From Pseudoalteromonas sp. T1lg48 (GTDB lineage: Bacteria; Pseudomonadota; Gammaproteobacteria; Enterobacterales; Alteromonadaceae): DNA of 64,000 bases. Both the position numbers and the translations under genes were made by a program. The notes below the pieces were generated by a model. It was not told the DNA's origin. It saw only the letters and a list, made by a program, of their open reading frames with translations, and searched no databases. This document shows, one piece after another, positions 36,534 to 45,300 of this stretch. The stretch lies in the NCBI RefSeq assembly GCF_002964785.1, contig NZ_PQCC01000002.1:430832-494831 (forward strand), given 5' to 3'. Numbering within the stretch: the first letter of the stretch is position 1; each line of letters opens with the position of its first letter.

Positions 36534-37841
36534 TCACTTCCAGGAAGTCATCTTATGGCCTTTGATAGCATAGAAAAGAATGAACAGATAACAAGGCAAC
36601 ATGACCAAATAAGCACTCTGCTGTCCCTGAGCTCCGCCATCGCTACCGCTTGCCAAGCCCCAGAATAACGGCCCGAATGCACCACCGGCTATCCCCATGA
36701 TCAACAGCCCTGATCCTACGCTGGTCAGTTTACCCAGGCCGGACAGCGCTAGCGGCCATACCGCGGGCCACACAATGGCATTGGCAAAGCCGAGTACGGC
36801 AATCAGCAACAAGGGATCGGGCAGCGCCACGCCGCCAAAAGGCACCAACAAAGCGTTGGCAATCATAGCCGATTGCGCATCGCCAAAGACAATGGCTAGG
36901 GTCAGCACAGAGCCCAATATCGCCGAGCTAGTCAGTGCCGTTTGTTGTGACAGCACCCGTGGGATCAACACAATGCCTAAGGCATAGCCCACGACCATAC
37001 AGACCATGGTATAGGAGGTCATAACACTGTACTTTTCAACGCCCAACGCCAGCGCAAAGGTGCCTATGGTGTCGCCGGCAATCACTTCAACGGCTACATA
37101 CACGAATAACGCCAGCACACCTAAAGCCAGATTAGGACGCGCCAAGGCAGCCTTCACCTGACCCTTCTCATGGGCTTGGGTGTCGTCATCGATTAACTCG
37201 GGCAAGGGTGAAAATTTAACGGCCAGCGCCAACACACCGATAAACAGCGCCATGCCAATGTACGGGAAGATCAGGCTATTGGCCATTTGGTCAATTTCTT
37301 CCTGGCTTAGATCTTTACCCACTAAGCCGGTAAAGTTACTTAAAATCAACGCAGTAAATACCATGGGTGCGAGCACTCCGGCACTCTTATTTAAGATACC
37401 CATAACACTGACTCGGGCCGCCGCCGACTCTTCCGGGCCAATACGCACCACATAAGGGTTAACCGCGGTTTGCAACAGGGTTTGCCCTATGCCCATCACC
37501 AACTGGGCAAACAAAAACAGCGCAAATACCTGGGTTTTGGCCGCCGGCACATATAAAAAGCCTGCCAGCATCATCACCGCCATACCTAATGCCATGCCAT
37601 TCTTATAGCCAACCTTCTTGATGATGATCGCCGAAGGCACCGCGGTAAAGGTCACGGCGATATAGAAGGAGAATAAAATAAGTGAAGCCTGCAAAGGCGT
37701 TAAGTCCAGAATTTGCTTTAAATAAGGCATCAATGAACCATTGAGCCAGGTCGCAAACCCAAGGATAAAGAACAGGGTGGCAACAATAGCCATAGGCACA
37801 AAGTTGCTTTGTTTTTTGGTTGTAGACACTGTTGCTTCCAT
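36534..37841 (-). CDS. nagP: sugar permease of the FucP/NagP type (MFS)
   Basis: This 435-aa protein has 12 hydrophobic spans. It resembles the FucP/GluP branch of the major facilitator superfamily: FILGFATWLNGSLMPYLKQI in the first span and GIGQTLLQTAVNPYVVRIGP near residue 119. The adjacent GH20 hexosaminidase and shared operator-like sites make N-acetylglucosamine the likely substrate, as for NagP of chitin-using Alteromonadales. Another hexose cannot be excluded from sequence alone. Confidence 0.85.
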   Translation of the reverse strand: MEATVSTTKKQSNFVPMAIVATLFFILGFATWLNGSLMPYLKQILDLTPLQASLILFSFYIAVTFTAVPSAIIIKKVGYKNGMALGMAVMMLAGFLYVPAAKTQVFALFLFAQLVMGIGQTLLQTAVNPYVVRIGPEESAAARVSVMGILNKSAGVLAPMVFTALILSNFTGLVGKDLSQEEIDQMANSLIFPYIGMALFIGVLALAVKFSPLPELIDDDTQAHEKGQVKAALARPNLALGVLALFVYVAVEVIAGDTIGTFALALGVEKYSVMTSYTMVCMVVGYALGIVLIPRVLSQQTALTSSAILGSVLTLAIVFGDAQSAMIANALLVPFGGVALPDPLLLIAVLGFANAIVWPAVWPLALSGLGKLTSVGSGLLIMGIAGGAFGPLFWGLASGSDGGAQGQQSAYLVMLPCYLFILFYAIKGHKMTSWK

Positions 37842-37974
37842 AACACTTTCTCGTTGTCGAAATATTTACCTTTAAGGCGTTTGCTCTGCTTGAACAAACG
37901 GCCATTAAAAGCGCCATTTATTATTATTTTTTAGTCGTAAAAATGAGCAGTTCAGAATACCAATTAATTGCCAT

Positions 37975-37994
37975 TTTTGACAGCGCTGACATGC
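37975..37994. promoter_or_regulatory. NagR-like operator upstream of nagP
   Basis: TTTTGACAGCGCTGACATGC is an imperfect palindrome centred on AGCGCT and shares TGACAGCGCT with the site upstream of the hexosaminidase gene. It lies 134 bases before nagP, in the gap after the hexosaminidase stop. LacI-family NagR sites in related bacteria have this general form. Confidence 0.5.
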
Positions 37995-38003
37995 TCTCCG
38001 CCT

Positions 38004-40631
38004 TTACTGTACGGACACCGACGTGGTGCGGCTGACCTGCTCTTGTACTTGAGTACGCAGTAAAATTTCACCGGGCTCTGCAGGCTTAAATGGCTGCTCA
38101 TACAGGTGCCAGCTAGCGCCCTGATCCAGGCTATATTCTATCTTCAAGCCGGCAAAAGCACTGTTGGCCACCACACGACCCTCACTGAACTTAGCACCAG
38201 GCACCGGCAGATGCAGGGCAATACCATCGCGGTCCAGCTTGGCCAGCTCCTTATGCGCCAAGGTGGCGGAAAATGCCTGCCAATCTTGCTCACGTAAGCG
38301 CGCATCCACCCGCTCTCCTTCCCAAGGGGCCTTGCTCCAGGCCCGCTCGGCCACGGCCAGCATACGGGGGAATACCATGGCCTGCAGTTGCTCCTCGGTA
38401 CGTATGGTTTCCGACCAAACCTGACCCTGCATGCCGAGAATATTCTCCGGCTTTTGCAAAGCAGGCATGGGCCTTCCCACCAAGGCTTCAAGGTTGTCTA
38501 TGGCGGCGCCGGTGCGAGTAAAATCGGCATTGGCGTAGACGTTATCCGGCATGTAAGCAAAGACCTTTTTGGTATCGGTATAGCGAGTCGCCCAGTAATA
38601 GCCGCGCTCTTCGGGATGCGGCTCATAGGGATGATCAAAATACAAATGCGTACCATGGGAGAGCACCACCTGATAGCCGTCATTGGCCAGGCGATAGGCC
38701 CTGTCGGCCACGCCCCACTCCCAAATATTATCCCAGGCATTGGTAAAGAAGGTTTTGTTCGCGTATTCATCGCGATTAAAAGAGTTCACCTTGTCGTACA
38801 TAATGCCGTCTTCCCAGATCCCGGGGGCAATGCCGCGTTTGTGCAATAAGTCGGCGACGCGCTTGGTAAAGTAGGGCTTTAAATCTGCGACCCCGGCAAC
38901 GCCATTATTGGGTTCGGCAAAAAGCGCCTGACAGGCGGGAGAGCCCACCCAGGAGCCCGCGCCGACCTCATCGCCACCGATATGCAAATAGTTCAGCTTG
39001 GTGCCGGCCTCGCGGTACATCTGCTGTAATTCATAGGTGACCTTGTCGATAAAGGCATAGGTGGAGTCCATGCACACATTCATCGAGTTATCCGTGTAAT
39101 TCTGCACCGTAATATAGCTGGAGCTGTCCTTGGGATCGGTCAGCAGGTATTGGGTCGCCTTAGATAAATCCGCGCCTGAAAACTCCTGGCCCCCGTTTTT
39201 TGGAGTGAGCAGCGAGTTGCTGGCCACGGCTTCGGCCTGCGCTTTCAGTTTACGGTATCGCGCCTCCATGGCTTTAATGGACGCCCGCGCATGGCCTGGG
39301 CCCTCAATTTCCGGAATGATGTCGATATGGCGAGCCTTGGCAAAGCGCAATAACTCTATAAAGTCGGCGCGATTCAAATAGCCGTTACCCGAGCCTGATT
39401 TAAAGGGCCCGGTACCCAGCTGCGTCAGCAAGCAGCGGTCTTCAGCCAGATCGAAGCAGCGGTAGGCGCCCACCTCGGTCAGCTCTTCCAATCCGGGGAT
39501 CTGCAGACGCCAGCCCTCATCTTCCGAGAAATGCCAGTGCAAGCGATTCATCTTGTATCGCGCCATTTGCTCGACCAGCTTAAACATGGCCTCTTTACCA
39601 TGGAAGTTACGGCCATTGTCATAATGCATGCCCCGCCACGGATAGCGGGGCGCGTCGCTTATCTCCACATTGGCCAGGGTCGGACTGCCCGTTGCCGGCA
39701 ACAAGGCCAACAGGCTTTGCATGCCATAAAAGGCGCCGGCATTGTCGGCTCCGATAATGCGAATATGCTCGCCGTCTATCTCCAGGCGATAGCCTTCTTT
39801 GTTACCGATTTTGCTATCAACGCCTATGCTGATAACCTTGCTTTTTGGAGCGCTGATATGATCGGCCTGCGCCTCGAGAGCCAGTTGATACTTTTTCTCT
39901 AAATCGCTCTGAAACAAGGCTACTTCCGCCTGCAATTGTCCGGCATAACGAATTTTCCAGGCATTGGAAAGAGTGGTTTTGCCGCGATTAACCTCAAACT
40001 CCTGGGGTTTGGGAATAATGCGCGTTTGCACCTGATCGGCATCCTCCTGCTGGGTACTGGCATTAAGTTCATAGCGCAGCTCGGCGGTCATTAAGGGGGT
40101 GAGATCTTGAGGCTGGTTATAGCGACGCAGCTGTTGCTCCTGGGTAAAAGGGGCAACAAAATCGCCAAAGTCTTCGCTGTCGGTATTGGCAAAAATGGCT
40201 GGCTCGGTATTGTGGCCCACCATAAAGGCCCGGGGCATAAAGTCGCTGTAGGCAACAATCCAGACCGCCGCCTCAAAAGGAATTTCTAATTGCTCACCGG
40301 CCGCTAGGCCGTTAAAGCTGGACGTCGGGCTAAGACGATGCAGATCGCCATTCACATGCTCAATACGCAAGCCCTGGCTGATACCCTCATTAATTTTTCG
40401 CACACTGTGCAGGTAAATCTGCCAGGGTTGTTCACCGGCGGGCAGGCTGACTCCAGAGCGGTTAGTAAGCGTAATACTGCCAAGAAAGCTCTTATCCTCA
40501 TTATGGAAGTTGCTGTTTACCGCAAACATGAACTCGGTGTTTGTGGCAAACGCGTTTATTTGCTCCTGGCTTAGTTGTGCCTGTACAGCCAAGGGCATTA
40601 TTAACGCCGCAATAAGGCTCGCTTTAAACAT
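38004..40631 (-). CDS. secreted beta-N-acetylhexosaminidase (GH20)
   Basis: This 875-aa enzyme has a signal peptide (MFKASLIAALIMPLAVQA), an N-terminal CHB_HEX-type carbohydrate-binding domain (residues 30-170), a GH20b domain, the GH20 barrel and a C-terminal CHB_HEX_C-like domain. The barrel has APRYPWRGMHYDNGRNFH near residue 325 and the catalytic Asp-Glu pair in YLHIGGDEVGAGSW near residue 550. It cleaves terminal GlcNAc from chitooligosaccharides in the periplasm or outside. It lies upstream of nagP, and an operator-like palindrome precedes it. Confidence 0.94.
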   Translation of the reverse strand: MFKASLIAALIMPLAVQAQLSQEQINAFATNTEFMFAVNSNFHNEDKSFLGSITLTNRSGVSLPAGEQPWQIYLHSVRKINEGISQGLRIEHVNGDLHRLSPTSSFNGLAAGEQLEIPFEAAVWIVAYSDFMPRAFMVGHNTEPAIFANTDSEDFGDFVAPFTQEQQLRRYNQPQDLTPLMTAELRYELNASTQQEDADQVQTRIIPKPQEFEVNRGKTTLSNAWKIRYAGQLQAEVALFQSDLEKKYQLALEAQADHISAPKSKVISIGVDSKIGNKEGYRLEIDGEHIRIIGADNAGAFYGMQSLLALLPATGSPTLANVEISDAPRYPWRGMHYDNGRNFHGKEAMFKLVEQMARYKMNRLHWHFSEDEGWRLQIPGLEELTEVGAYRCFDLAEDRCLLTQLGTGPFKSGSGNGYLNRADFIELLRFAKARHIDIIPEIEGPGHARASIKAMEARYRKLKAQAEAVASNSLLTPKNGGQEFSGADLSKATQYLLTDPKDSSSYITVQNYTDNSMNVCMDSTYAFIDKVTYELQQMYREAGTKLNYLHIGGDEVGAGSWVGSPACQALFAEPNNGVAGVADLKPYFTKRVADLLHKRGIAPGIWEDGIMYDKVNSFNRDEYANKTFFTNAWDNIWEWGVADRAYRLANDGYQVVLSHGTHLYFDHPYEPHPEERGYYWATRYTDTKKVFAYMPDNVYANADFTRTGAAIDNLEALVGRPMPALQKPENILGMQGQVWSETIRTEEQLQAMVFPRMLAVAERAWSKAPWEGERVDARLREQDWQAFSATLAHKELAKLDRDGIALHLPVPGAKFSEGRVVANSAFAGLKIEYSLDQGASWHLYEQPFKPAEPGEILLRTQVQEQVSRTTSVSVQ

Positions 40632-40693
40632 GCTTACTCCTGGTCCTGGACCTTAGATTCTGATTGTCGCGTGTTAGCATCATATAAAATATA

Positions 40694-40713
40694 AAATGAC
40701 AGCGCTATCATTT
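40694..40713. promoter_or_regulatory. NagR-like operator upstream of the hexosaminidase gene
   Basis: AAATGACAGCGCTATCATTT is a 20-bp palindrome with a single mismatched pair, centred 73 bases before the GH20 start. It resembles LacI-family operators controlling GlcNAc genes in Alteromonadales. A weaker relative stands before nagP, which argues for one shared regulator. Confidence 0.65.
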
Positions 40714-40734
40714 ATGTTAAATAATCGTCAATTA

Positions 40735-40759
40735 AAGATAAAAGGCGGCCTTGGCCGCC
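40735..40759 (-). terminator. terminator after the gamma-glutamyltransferase gene
   Basis: The perfect stem GGCGGCC-TT-GGCCGCC (40744-40759) is followed on the minus strand by TTTTATCTTT. It separates ggt from the hexosaminidase promoter region. Confidence 0.75.
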
Positions 40760-40780
40760 CTGAAAATCAGACTGTCATTC

Positions 40781-42490
40781 CTAATATCCGGCGGCTTGGC
40801 CATCCTTACGAGATTCGGACGCACCATAATAAACGCCGCTTTGCGGGTCTTTGAGAATCGCCTGATAGCCACCATAGGGGCCCACGGCTTCTTGCAGGGT
40901 ATGGCCTTTTTTCATTAATTCACGGCGCGTTTCCATGCTAAAACCGGACTCCAAGGACACCACACCACCATCGGTCATGATCTCATCGGTGGGCTGGGTT
41001 GAGCCAGAGTGCAGAATACGCGGCGCATCCCCCGCCTCTTGCAGGTTCATGCCAAAATCAATCATGTTGATCAGGATCTGCGCATGCATTTGCGGCTGCG
41101 TCGCGCCGCCCATCACCCCATAACTCATATAAGGTTTGCCGTTTTTGGTGACAAACGCTGGGATAATGGTGTGAAAGGGCCGCTTGCCCGGCTCATACTG
41201 ATTGAAGTGCCCTTCTTTAAGCGAGAATAATTCACCGCGGTTTTGCAGCACAAAGCCAAGCTTTTCAGGTGTCATACCCGAGCCCATGCCACGGTAATTG
41301 CTTTGGATCAGCGACACCATGTTGCCGTACTTATCCGCCGTGGTCAGGTAGATGGTATCCCCTTCAACCGGGCCGGCATGGTCGCGCTTGGCCGCCTTAT
41401 TGGGGTCGATGAGTTTGCGACGCTCGGCGGCATATTCCTTGGAAATCAAACGCTGCACCGGAATGTCGTTAAAAGCAGGATCGGCGTAGTACTTGGCCCT
41501 ATCGGCAAAGGCGAGCTTCTTGGCCTCAACAAAGGTGTGAATATACTCGGGGCTGTCAAAGCCCATGGCGGCAAGATCATAGTCTTCGAGGATATTCAGG
41601 ATCTGCTGGGCGGCGATACCCTGGCCATTGGGCGGTAACTCCCACAAGGTGTGTCCGCGATAGGTGGTGGCCACCGGCTCAACCCATTCACTGGTGTGGG
41701 CCGCCAGGTCTTGGTAACGGATATAACCGCCATTTTCCTGCATATAACGGTCGATTTCCTTGGCGATATCGCCCTTGTAAAAGGCATCGCGACCACCTTC
41801 TGCCAGTTGCTTGTAGGTGTTGGCCAATGCCGGGTTTTTAAATATCTCACCTTTTTTCGGCATCTCGCCGTCGGCCATAAAGACCTCTTTAAAACCCGGG
41901 TATTCGCCCCGAGCACCGACACTGCGCTGCATGTAATAGGCGATCACCTCGCTGACGGGAAAGCCCTTTTCGGCATACTCGATACTGGGTTTTAAAATTT
42001 CTGCCATGGGCAGAGAGCCAAACTTTTCGTGTAACTCAAACCAACCATCAACGGCACCGGGAACTGACACCGGCAGCGGTCCATAGGCGGGGATCTTCCC
42101 CTCGTCCTTGGTTATTTTCTTAAGCTCTTCAAAGCTCAAACCAAGCGGTGAGCGACCCGAGGCATTCAAGCCATGCAGCTTGCCATCCTCGGCGGAATAA
42201 ACAATAGCAAAGAGATCACCGCCGATCCCACAGCCGGTAGGCTCAACCAAACCCAGCATGGCGTTGGCGGCGATAGCCGCGTCAATGGCATTGCCGCCCT
42301 GACGCAAGATATTCAGTGCAACCTGGGTGGCTAAAGGCTGAGAGGTGGCAGCCATGGCCTCGCTGGCGATGACTTCGGATCGGGTGGCAAATTCCTTGCC
42401 GGTAATGCGATCGTGGGCGAGTGTGGCTGAAGGTGCCAGTAGACTTAGCGAAATTCCTGCTAGAAAAAACCCTCGTTTTATTCGCTTCAT
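40781..42490 (-). CDS. ggt: gamma-glutamyltransferase
   Basis: This 569-aa exported Ntn-hydrolase cleaves gamma-glutamyl bonds, as in glutathione, in the periplasm. A signal peptide is followed by the large-subunit motif RQGGNAIDAAIAANAMLGLV near residue 65 and FAIVYSAEDGKLHGLNASGR. The small subunit would start at the threonine of GDTIYLTTADKYGN (about residue 379), the autocleavage and catalytic residue. GSGMTPEKLGFVLQNRGELF and GVMGGATQPQMH complete the site. It stands alone with its own terminator. Confidence 0.94.
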   Translation of the reverse strand: MKRIKRGFFLAGISLSLLAPSATLAHDRITGKEFATRSEVIASEAMAATSQPLATQVALNILRQGGNAIDAAIAANAMLGLVEPTGCGIGGDLFAIVYSAEDGKLHGLNASGRSPLGLSFEELKKITKDEGKIPAYGPLPVSVPGAVDGWFELHEKFGSLPMAEILKPSIEYAEKGFPVSEVIAYYMQRSVGARGEYPGFKEVFMADGEMPKKGEIFKNPALANTYKQLAEGGRDAFYKGDIAKEIDRYMQENGGYIRYQDLAAHTSEWVEPVATTYRGHTLWELPPNGQGIAAQQILNILEDYDLAAMGFDSPEYIHTFVEAKKLAFADRAKYYADPAFNDIPVQRLISKEYAAERRKLIDPNKAAKRDHAGPVEGDTIYLTTADKYGNMVSLIQSNYRGMGSGMTPEKLGFVLQNRGELFSLKEGHFNQYEPGKRPFHTIIPAFVTKNGKPYMSYGVMGGATQPQMHAQILINMIDFGMNLQEAGDAPRILHSGSTQPTDEIMTDGGVVSLESGFSMETRRELMKKGHTLQEAVGPYGGYQAILKDPQSGVYYGASESRKDGQAAGY

Positions 42491-42672
42491 AATTCTCTAC
42501 TCTTTGCTTTTATTTATTAGATAACAAAGTTAGTAGATAAATAACGACCAAGGCAATGGGTTTGCGTTAACGGGGGAAACAAGTGCGATAAAAAACAAAG
42601 GCGCCGCCCCGTTACCCTGCCTCTATTTGGCGAGGATAACAAGACAAGCGCCTTGGCAGTAATTAGCCGAAC

Positions 42673-44760
42673 TTACCAGATCTTAACGCGATCTTCCGGC
42701 TTAATGTACATTTCGTCGCTTTCTTTCACGTCGAATGCCTTATAGAACTCAGGCATATTTGGCAGCACACCGATTACACGGTAGTGGCTTGGTGAGTGCG
42801 AGTCAGTCATCAAACGATTGCGCAGCTCTTCATCACGGTACTTACGACGCCAAATTTGCGCCCAGCCCATAAAGAAGCGTTGATCGCCAGTGTAACCATC
42901 CAGAACAGGGGCTTCTTCACCGCCCAGTGATAACTGGTAGGCCTTATAAGCTACGGTTAGACCGCCTAGGTCACCAATGTTCTCGCCCAGCGTCAGCTGG
43001 CCGTTCACATTAGCGTCTTCAAACGGGGCATATTCGTTGTATTGCGATACCAGCTGCTGACCACGCTCCTGGAACTGCGCCAAATCTTGCTCGCTCCACC
43101 AGTTACGCAGGTTACCGTCACCATCGTATTTCGAACCCTGATCGTCGAAGCCATGACCTAGCTCGTGACCAATTACCGCACCGATGGCGCCGTAGTTCAC
43201 CGCGTCATCCGCTTCCAGGTTAAAGAAAGGCGGTTGCAGGATGGCCGCAGGGAAAACGATTTCGTTGTTCACTGGATTGTAGTAAGCATTTACCGTTTGC
43301 GGTGTCATAAACCACTCGCTGCGATCCACCGGCTTGCCCAGCTTGTTACGCATATCATCGTATGCCCACTCACTGTGACGAATAAAGTTACCCGCTAGGT
43401 CGTCCGCTTTAATCTCTAGCGCCGAGTAATCTTTCCACTTGTCCGGGTAACCAATCTTAGGCGTAAACTTGTTCAATTTCTCTTTGGCTGCCACTTTCGT
43501 TTCGGCACTCATCCACTCAAGGCCGTCGATGGCCTGGTCGAAGCCTTTGATCAGGTTAGCAACCAGTTCTTCCATACGCGCCTTGGCTTCTGGCGGGAAG
43601 TTGTCTTTAACGTACACCTTCCCAAGCAGCTCACCCAGTACCGAGTTGGCTGAGTCTACCGCTTTTTTCCAACGCGGTTGTTGCTCTTCAACCCCACGTA
43701 AGGTTGTGCTGTAGAAGGCAAATTTACGATCAACAAATTCCTTGCTTAGCTCATCTGCGTAGTTACTAACAAAATGGAATGTTAGGTAATTCTGCCAAGT
43801 AGCCAGGTCGGTTTGCTCGAAGATGCCACCTAGCTTTTCAAAATAAGAAGGCTGACGTACAACCAAATCTTCGGTGTTGATTTTTGATTGCTTTAAGAAC
43901 TGGGCAAAGTCGAATGCACCGGTTAGCTCATTGGCTTCGGCAACCGTCATCTTGTTGTATGACTTGGTCGCATCGCGGCTTTCTACTCGGCTCCACTGCG
44001 CCGTCGCCAGCTCGGTTTCAAGGGCAAGAATATCCTTTGCCGCTTTGTCTGCGTTTTCAACGCCGGCCTTGGTTAGCATGTCCGTGATATAGGTTAGATA
44101 TTGCGTGCGGATGGTAGAAAACTTCTCATCATCTTTCAGGTAGTAATCACGATCCGGTAAACCTAAGCCCGACTGAGACACATAAAGGGCATACTGACTT
44201 GAGTTCTTGGCATCGTTGTTTACGTACCAAGAAAATGGTGTGGTGCCACCTTGAATGCGCAGATCGGCCATTAACGATACCAGTGCCGCTTTATCGGCAA
44301 CGCCGGCAATCTTGTCCAGGTATGGCTTAAGCGGGGTGATGCCCTTCTCTTCCAAAGCGTCTGTATTCATATAGCTAGAGTAGAAGGCGCCCAGCTTTTG
44401 CTCATCGCTGCCCGGTGCCGCCTTGGTGTTTTTAGCCGCCGCTTCGATCACTTCTTTCAGTGCCGCTTGCGATTGGTCATAAAGAGCAGTGAAAGAACCG
44501 TAGTTAGACTTGTCGCCCGGAATTTCGGTGCGCTCTAGCCATTTACCATTGATGTGGTAATAGAAATCATCTTGTGCGCGCACTGCGGTATCAATGTTTT
44601 CTAGATCAATGCCCGAGCTCAGTTGTTGCACTTGTTTTGTTTGTTCTTTGGCAACGCTTTGCGCTTGAGTTTCGGTATTTGCACTTTGTGCTTGTTCACT
44701 ACAACCGGTAAGTCCTAATGCCAGCGCCGTTGCGGCCGCTGCTAAGGTTACTTTAAACAT
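42673..44760 (-). CDS. pepO: M13-family zinc metallopeptidase lipoprotein (PepO-like)
   Basis: This 695-aa neprilysin-family endopeptidase has a lipoprotein signal (ALALGLTGC, lipobox cysteine at about residue 20). The N-terminal M13 domain contains IDTAVRAQDDFYYHINGKWL. The catalytic domain has the zinc motif HELGH (about residue 531, in VIGHELGHGFDDQGSKYDG) and the third ligand in LGENIGDLGGL. It is probably anchored to the periplasmic side and degrades peptides. It is a single gene between ggt and mutT. Confidence 0.94.
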   Translation of the reverse strand: MFKVTLAAAATALALGLTGCSEQAQSANTETQAQSVAKEQTKQVQQLSSGIDLENIDTAVRAQDDFYYHINGKWLERTEIPGDKSNYGSFTALYDQSQAALKEVIEAAAKNTKAAPGSDEQKLGAFYSSYMNTDALEEKGITPLKPYLDKIAGVADKAALVSLMADLRIQGGTTPFSWYVNNDAKNSSQYALYVSQSGLGLPDRDYYLKDDEKFSTIRTQYLTYITDMLTKAGVENADKAAKDILALETELATAQWSRVESRDATKSYNKMTVAEANELTGAFDFAQFLKQSKINTEDLVVRQPSYFEKLGGIFEQTDLATWQNYLTFHFVSNYADELSKEFVDRKFAFYSTTLRGVEEQQPRWKKAVDSANSVLGELLGKVYVKDNFPPEAKARMEELVANLIKGFDQAIDGLEWMSAETKVAAKEKLNKFTPKIGYPDKWKDYSALEIKADDLAGNFIRHSEWAYDDMRNKLGKPVDRSEWFMTPQTVNAYYNPVNNEIVFPAAILQPPFFNLEADDAVNYGAIGAVIGHELGHGFDDQGSKYDGDGNLRNWWSEQDLAQFQERGQQLVSQYNEYAPFEDANVNGQLTLGENIGDLGGLTVAYKAYQLSLGGEEAPVLDGYTGDQRFFMGWAQIWRRKYRDEELRNRLMTDSHSPSHYRVIGVLPNMPEFYKAFDVKESDEMYIKPEDRVKIW

Positions 44761-44854
44761 ATTGTTATCCCATTTTTAATTATGAAAGAGGTGATCCCCA
44801 ACTAGCCCATATTAAACCCATGGGCGCAGAGCGAGAAACGCAGTTTGTAACAAT

Positions 44855-45244
44855 TTATGAACATAGTTTTTCTAAAATAGCCTGGTTCGCCTTCGGGAAG
44901 GCGTAGCGGTGCAATTCGCTTAGCGCCACCCATTCACCCTGCTGACCTTCGGCGCCATGAGGCTCACCGCTGAAGTCGCTAACCTTATGAATATCGAGAC
45001 GCACCTGTTTGTCGCCATAATCATGTTCAATCAACATAAAGGACTCGCTGCTGTGTACGTCAATGGCGACTTCCTCCAGCAACTCTCTTGCCAATGCCGC
45101 GGTGGTCGTTTCACCCACTTCGATTTTACCACCGGGAAACTCCCACAAGCCGCCCTGATGTTTATCATCCGGACGCTTACATATATAGGTTTGCTCACCT
45201 CGAAGAATGATCCCCACGGCCACATTTACCACTTTCTGACTCAT
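44855..45244 (-). CDS. mutT: 8-oxo-dGTP diphosphatase MutT
   Basis: This 129-aa Nudix hydrolase removes 8-oxo-dGTP from the nucleotide pool. The Nudix box GGKIEVGETTTAALARELLE continues to EEVAI, matching GX5EX7REUXEEXGU except that Ala replaces the Gly. WEFPGGK precedes it. ATG 45244 is favoured over 45256 because GGAG lies seven bases upstream. It follows secA and its terminator, the usual secA-mutT order in gammaproteobacteria. Confidence 0.93.
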   Translation of the reverse strand: MSQKVVNVAVGIILRGEQTYICKRPDDKHQGGLWEFPGGKIEVGETTTAALARELLEEVAIDVHSSESFMLIEHDYGDKQVRLDIHKVSDFSGEPHGAEGQQGEWVALSELHRYAFPKANQAILEKLCS

Positions 45245-45256
45245 TAACTGCTCCAT

Positions 45257-45282
45257 AAAAAAAGCGGCATAGGCCGCTTTTT
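45257..45282 (-). terminator. terminator after secA
   Basis: A 10-bp stem AAAAAGCGGC/GCCGCTTTTT with a four-base loop and T run on both strands lies between secA and mutT, just before the mutT ribosome-binding site. Confidence 0.8.
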
Positions 45283-45300
45283 ATTCAAGTAAGTGAATAC

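Noticed and set aside
38388..38849. 153-codon open frame opposite the hexosaminidase gene
   Set aside because: It is antisense to a clear GH20 domain, with no family-like sequence. It is a by-product of high-GC codon use.
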